Assembly (NCBI GenBank): GCA_012511005.1
Contig: JAAZGX010000187.1
Coordinates: forward strand, 1 to 6,644
From: Clostridiales bacterium
GTDB lineage: Bacteria > Bacillota > Clostridia > Oscillospirales > Acutalibacteraceae
Reading direction: 5' to 3'
Length of the DNA: 6,644 nucleotides
A model generated the notes under the pieces. The model had not been told where the DNA came from, ran no database searches, and saw nothing but the letters and a program-made list of their open reading frames with translations. Below, piece after piece: positions 5,047-6,644 of the stretch (positions are counted from its first letter, which is position 1; the number at the start of each line of letters is the position of its first letter). The translations under genes and the position numbers were made by a program.

Positions 5047-5601
5047 TTAATCGTTATTTTTTTCTACATCTTCTACAGAGGTTGAGCCTGCGTCATCTTC
5101 AAGAGCTTGATTAATATTCTCAACCTTAGAGTTTTCAGCATTTTTATTAAAAACCTTTTTTCTTTTCTTGGAAGGCTTGTCACTGACTGCAACATCAATT
5201 GCGGCTTGCTCTTTTTGTGCGTTTCTCTCGTCCTCAGCAGCTTTTCTTTCGGCAGCAAGGCGTTCGTCCGATGTATTATTAGTTTGAATTGCCCAACGCG
5301 TAATCGTAAGTTTTGTGCGGTCAGCACCCGTTTCAATGACTAAAGCATCTTCTTTTACAGTGATAATTCTGCCAATAATACCGCCAATAGTCGTTATTTC
5401 ATCACCAATTTGTATAGTTTCACGCATTTCCTGTTCTTCTTTTTGCTTTTTCTTCTGCGGTCTAATCATCAGAAAATACATACCCGCGAACATAGCAACC
5501 ATCAATAAAATACTACTGTACCTGCTTGTGTTAGACGCAGTGCCGGTAGCGCCGCCTCCGCCAAAAAGCAGATTTATAACAAGGTTGTATACATTAAACA
5601 T
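5047..5601 (-). CDS. yajC: Preprotein translocase accessory subunit YajC with long charged tail
   Basis: YajC is a small inner-membrane protein that associates with SecDF and the SecYEG translocon. The 184-residue product has a glycine-rich N-terminal region (GGGGATG at 14-20), one membrane helix at about 29-46 and then the family signature RPQKKKQKEEQEM (47-59). The conserved cytoplasmic domain follows, with IQIGDEITTIGGIIGRI at 63-79 and ending near AIQT at 104-107. Typical YajC is about 85-115 residues. Here residues 108-184 form an extra hydrophilic tail, first Ala/Glu/Lys/Arg-rich and probably helical, then basic (KKRKK), then acidic. I chose ATG 5601 because GGAGGAA precedes it; the ATG at 5616 overlaps that ribosome binding site. 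It follows tgt by 74 bases, has its own promoter and ends at a strong terminator. The tgt-yajC order is common in bacteria. Confidence 0.93.
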   Translation of the reverse strand: MFNVYNLVINLLFGGGGATGTASNTSRYSSILLMVAMFAGMYFLMIRPQKKKQKEEQEMRETIQIGDEITTIGGIIGRIITVKEDALVIETGADRTKLTITRWAIQTNNTSDERLAAERKAAEDERNAQKEQAAIDVAVSDKPSKKRKKVFNKNAENSKVENINQALEDDAGSTSVEDVEKNND

Positions 5602-5607
5602 TAAATA

Positions 5608-5614
5608 TTCCTCC
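5608..5614 (-). promoter_or_regulatory. Ribosome binding site that sets the yajC start
   Basis: On the minus strand GGAGGAA lies six bases before ATG 5601. The in-frame ATG at 5616 directly abuts this sequence and would encode it as codons 2-3, so it is not the start. Confidence 0.8.
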
Positions 5615-5632
5615 ATAATTTACAATGAGCGT

Positions 5633-5661
5633 ATTATACTACATAAAATCCAATTATACAA
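5633..5661 (-). promoter_or_regulatory. Sigma-A-type promoter of yajC
   Basis: On the minus strand a perfect -10 TATAAT (5638-5633) lies 17 bases after a partial -35 TTGTAT (5661-5656). Transcription would begin near 5626, giving a leader of about 25 bases with the GGAGGAA site. It lies between the tgt stop and yajC, so yajC can be expressed independently of tgt. Confidence 0.7.
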
Positions 5662-5675
5662 GAGTTTTATTAAAA

Positions 5676-6644
5676 CTAAATTCTTTGGTCAAGAATATCC
5701 ACATTTTTATAATAAAAATCAGAAAATGTTCCGTTATCAAGCGCTTCACGGATATCTGCCATCAACATATTATAGAAGTAAAGGTTGTGCATTACAGCAA
5801 GCCTCATAGCAAGCATTTCTTTCGCCTTAAAAAGATGCCTGATATATGCTCTTGAATGCCTTTTGCAAGTAGTACAGGAGCATTCATCATCGATAGGACT
5901 ATCGTCTTTTTCATATTTCGCATTATTTATATTAATTATACCCTTTTTCGTAAATAAATTACCGTGTCTTGCATTCCTGCTTGGCATTACACAATCAAAA
6001 ATATCAACACCTCGGCTAACACATTCAATTATATTTCCCGGTGTTCCGACGCCCATAAGATAGCGAATTTTGTTTTGCGGCATAACAGGGTTAAGCGCCG
6101 AAACAATGCGATACATTTCCTCTTTACTTTCACCCACGGCAAGACCGCCTATTGCATAGCCGTCAAGGTCAAGTTTCGAGATTTCTTTCATATGTTCTAC
6201 TCTTAAATCATCATAAACGCTTCCTTGGTTTATCCCGAAAAGCATCTGGTTTTTGTTGATGGTATCGTGAAGCGAATTTAGTTTTTCCATTTCCTCTTTA
6301 CATATCCTAAGCCACCTAAAAGTTCGGTCTGCGGCTTGTTTTGCGTAGTCATATTCTGCGGGATTGCTGACACATTCGTCAAAAGCCATGGCAATAGTGC
6401 TGCCGAGATTTGATTGAATTCTCATACTCTCTAAAGGTCCCATAAAAATCTTTCTGCCGTCCACATGAGAGTTAAAAGTTACGCCGTCTTCGCCTATTTC
6501 TCTTAGTTTTGCAAGCGAAAATACCTGAAATCCGCCGCTATCAGTTAAAATAGGTCCGTCCCAACCCATGAATTTATGAAGCCCTCCAAGCTCTTTTACA
6601 AGCTCGTCGCCCGGTCTTACATGCAGATGATAAGTGTTGCAAAG
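5676..6644 (-). CDS. tgt: Queuine/preQ1 tRNA-guanine transglycosylase, 5'-truncated by the window edge
   Basis: Bacterial Tgt replaces guanine 34 of GUN-anticodon tRNAs (Asp, Asn, His, Tyr) with preQ1, the committed tRNA step of queuosine synthesis. The frame stays open to the window edge, giving 322 residues of an enzyme of about 370-380; roughly the first 50 are missing. In fragment numbering, CNTYHLHVRPGDEL begins at residue 2, the catalytic general acid/base aspartate is D35 in LTDSGGFQVFSL, and the substrate loop is DGYAIGGLAVGE at about 162-173. The nucleophile aspartate is D217 in FDCVMPSRNARHG. The zinc site is complete: C255, C257, C260 and H286. An internal ATG at 6569 is not the start, as homology continues upstream. 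No strong terminator separates it from yajC, so read-through into yajC is likely in addition to the yajC promoter. Confidence 0.97.
   Translation of the reverse strand, partial: LCNTYHLHVRPGDELVKELGGLHKFMGWDGPILTDSGGFQVFSLAKLREIGEDGVTFNSHVDGRKIFMGPLESMRIQSNLGSTIAMAFDECVSNPAEYDYAKQAADRTFRWLRICKEEMEKLNSLHDTINKNQMLFGINQGSVYDDLRVEHMKEISKLDLDGYAIGGLAVGESKEEMYRIVSALNPVMPQNKIRYLMGVGTPGNIIECVSRGVDIFDCVMPSRNARHGNLFTKKGIININNAKYEKDDSPIDDECSCTTCKRHSRAYIRHLFKAKEMLAMRLAVMHNLYFYNMLMADIREALDNGTFSDFYYKNVDILDQRI

Noticed and set aside
5602..5616. YajC start at ATG 5616
   Set aside because: The GGAGGAA ribosome binding site lies directly after this ATG and correctly serves ATG 5601.
5315..5809. Plus-strand frame of 164 residues across the yajC and tgt ends
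   Set aside because: It runs antisense to two well-identified genes and through the yajC promoter; its protein has no family-like motifs.

Overview
The window is AT-rich and comes from a low-GC Gram-positive chromosome, most likely a gut-type Clostridia (Oscillospiraceae/Ruminococcaceae-like). The case rests on a DUF6873-type pentein-fold protein, a TIGR04086-type small membrane protein, a SpoIIM-type membrane protein, strong AGGAGG-type ribosome binding sites and a lipobox lipoprotein. Species cannot be read from the sequence. It looks like core chromosome; there is no insertion sequence, phage, CRISPR array, tRNA or rRNA.

The layout is two convergent blocks. The plus-strand block (1-3856) holds the 3' three quarters of radA (DNA repair/recombination), a DUF6873-type protein starting one base after the radA stop, a 37-residue single-pass membrane protein that is easy to overlook, and a lipoprotein that begins one base after the small gene. 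These four look like one operon, closed by a probable terminator at 2688-2728. A 132-bp spacer with three inverted repeats follows, including a 36-bp near-palindrome with a dif-like core, and then a complete Xer-type tyrosine recombinase.

The minus-strand block (read from 6644 down to 3853) holds the 3' part of tgt (queuosine tRNA modification), yajC (Sec accessory protein) with its own sigma-A-type promoter and a terminator, then a TIGR04086-like four-helix membrane protein and a SpoIIM-like protein as a two-gene operon. The Xer and spoIIM-like genes converge and overlap by four bases at their stop codons. The xer/spoIIM neighbourhood recalls the spoIIM-fur-xerD region of Bacillus subtilis.

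The most interesting points are the dif-like palindrome directly before the recombinase, two plus-strand genes whose best ribosome binding site points at a non-AUG codon (ATT at 1904, GTT at 2831), the unlisted 37-residue membrane protein, and a possible sporulation sigma-E-like promoter before the TIGR04086/spoIIM pair. No wholly new multi-gene system is evident.
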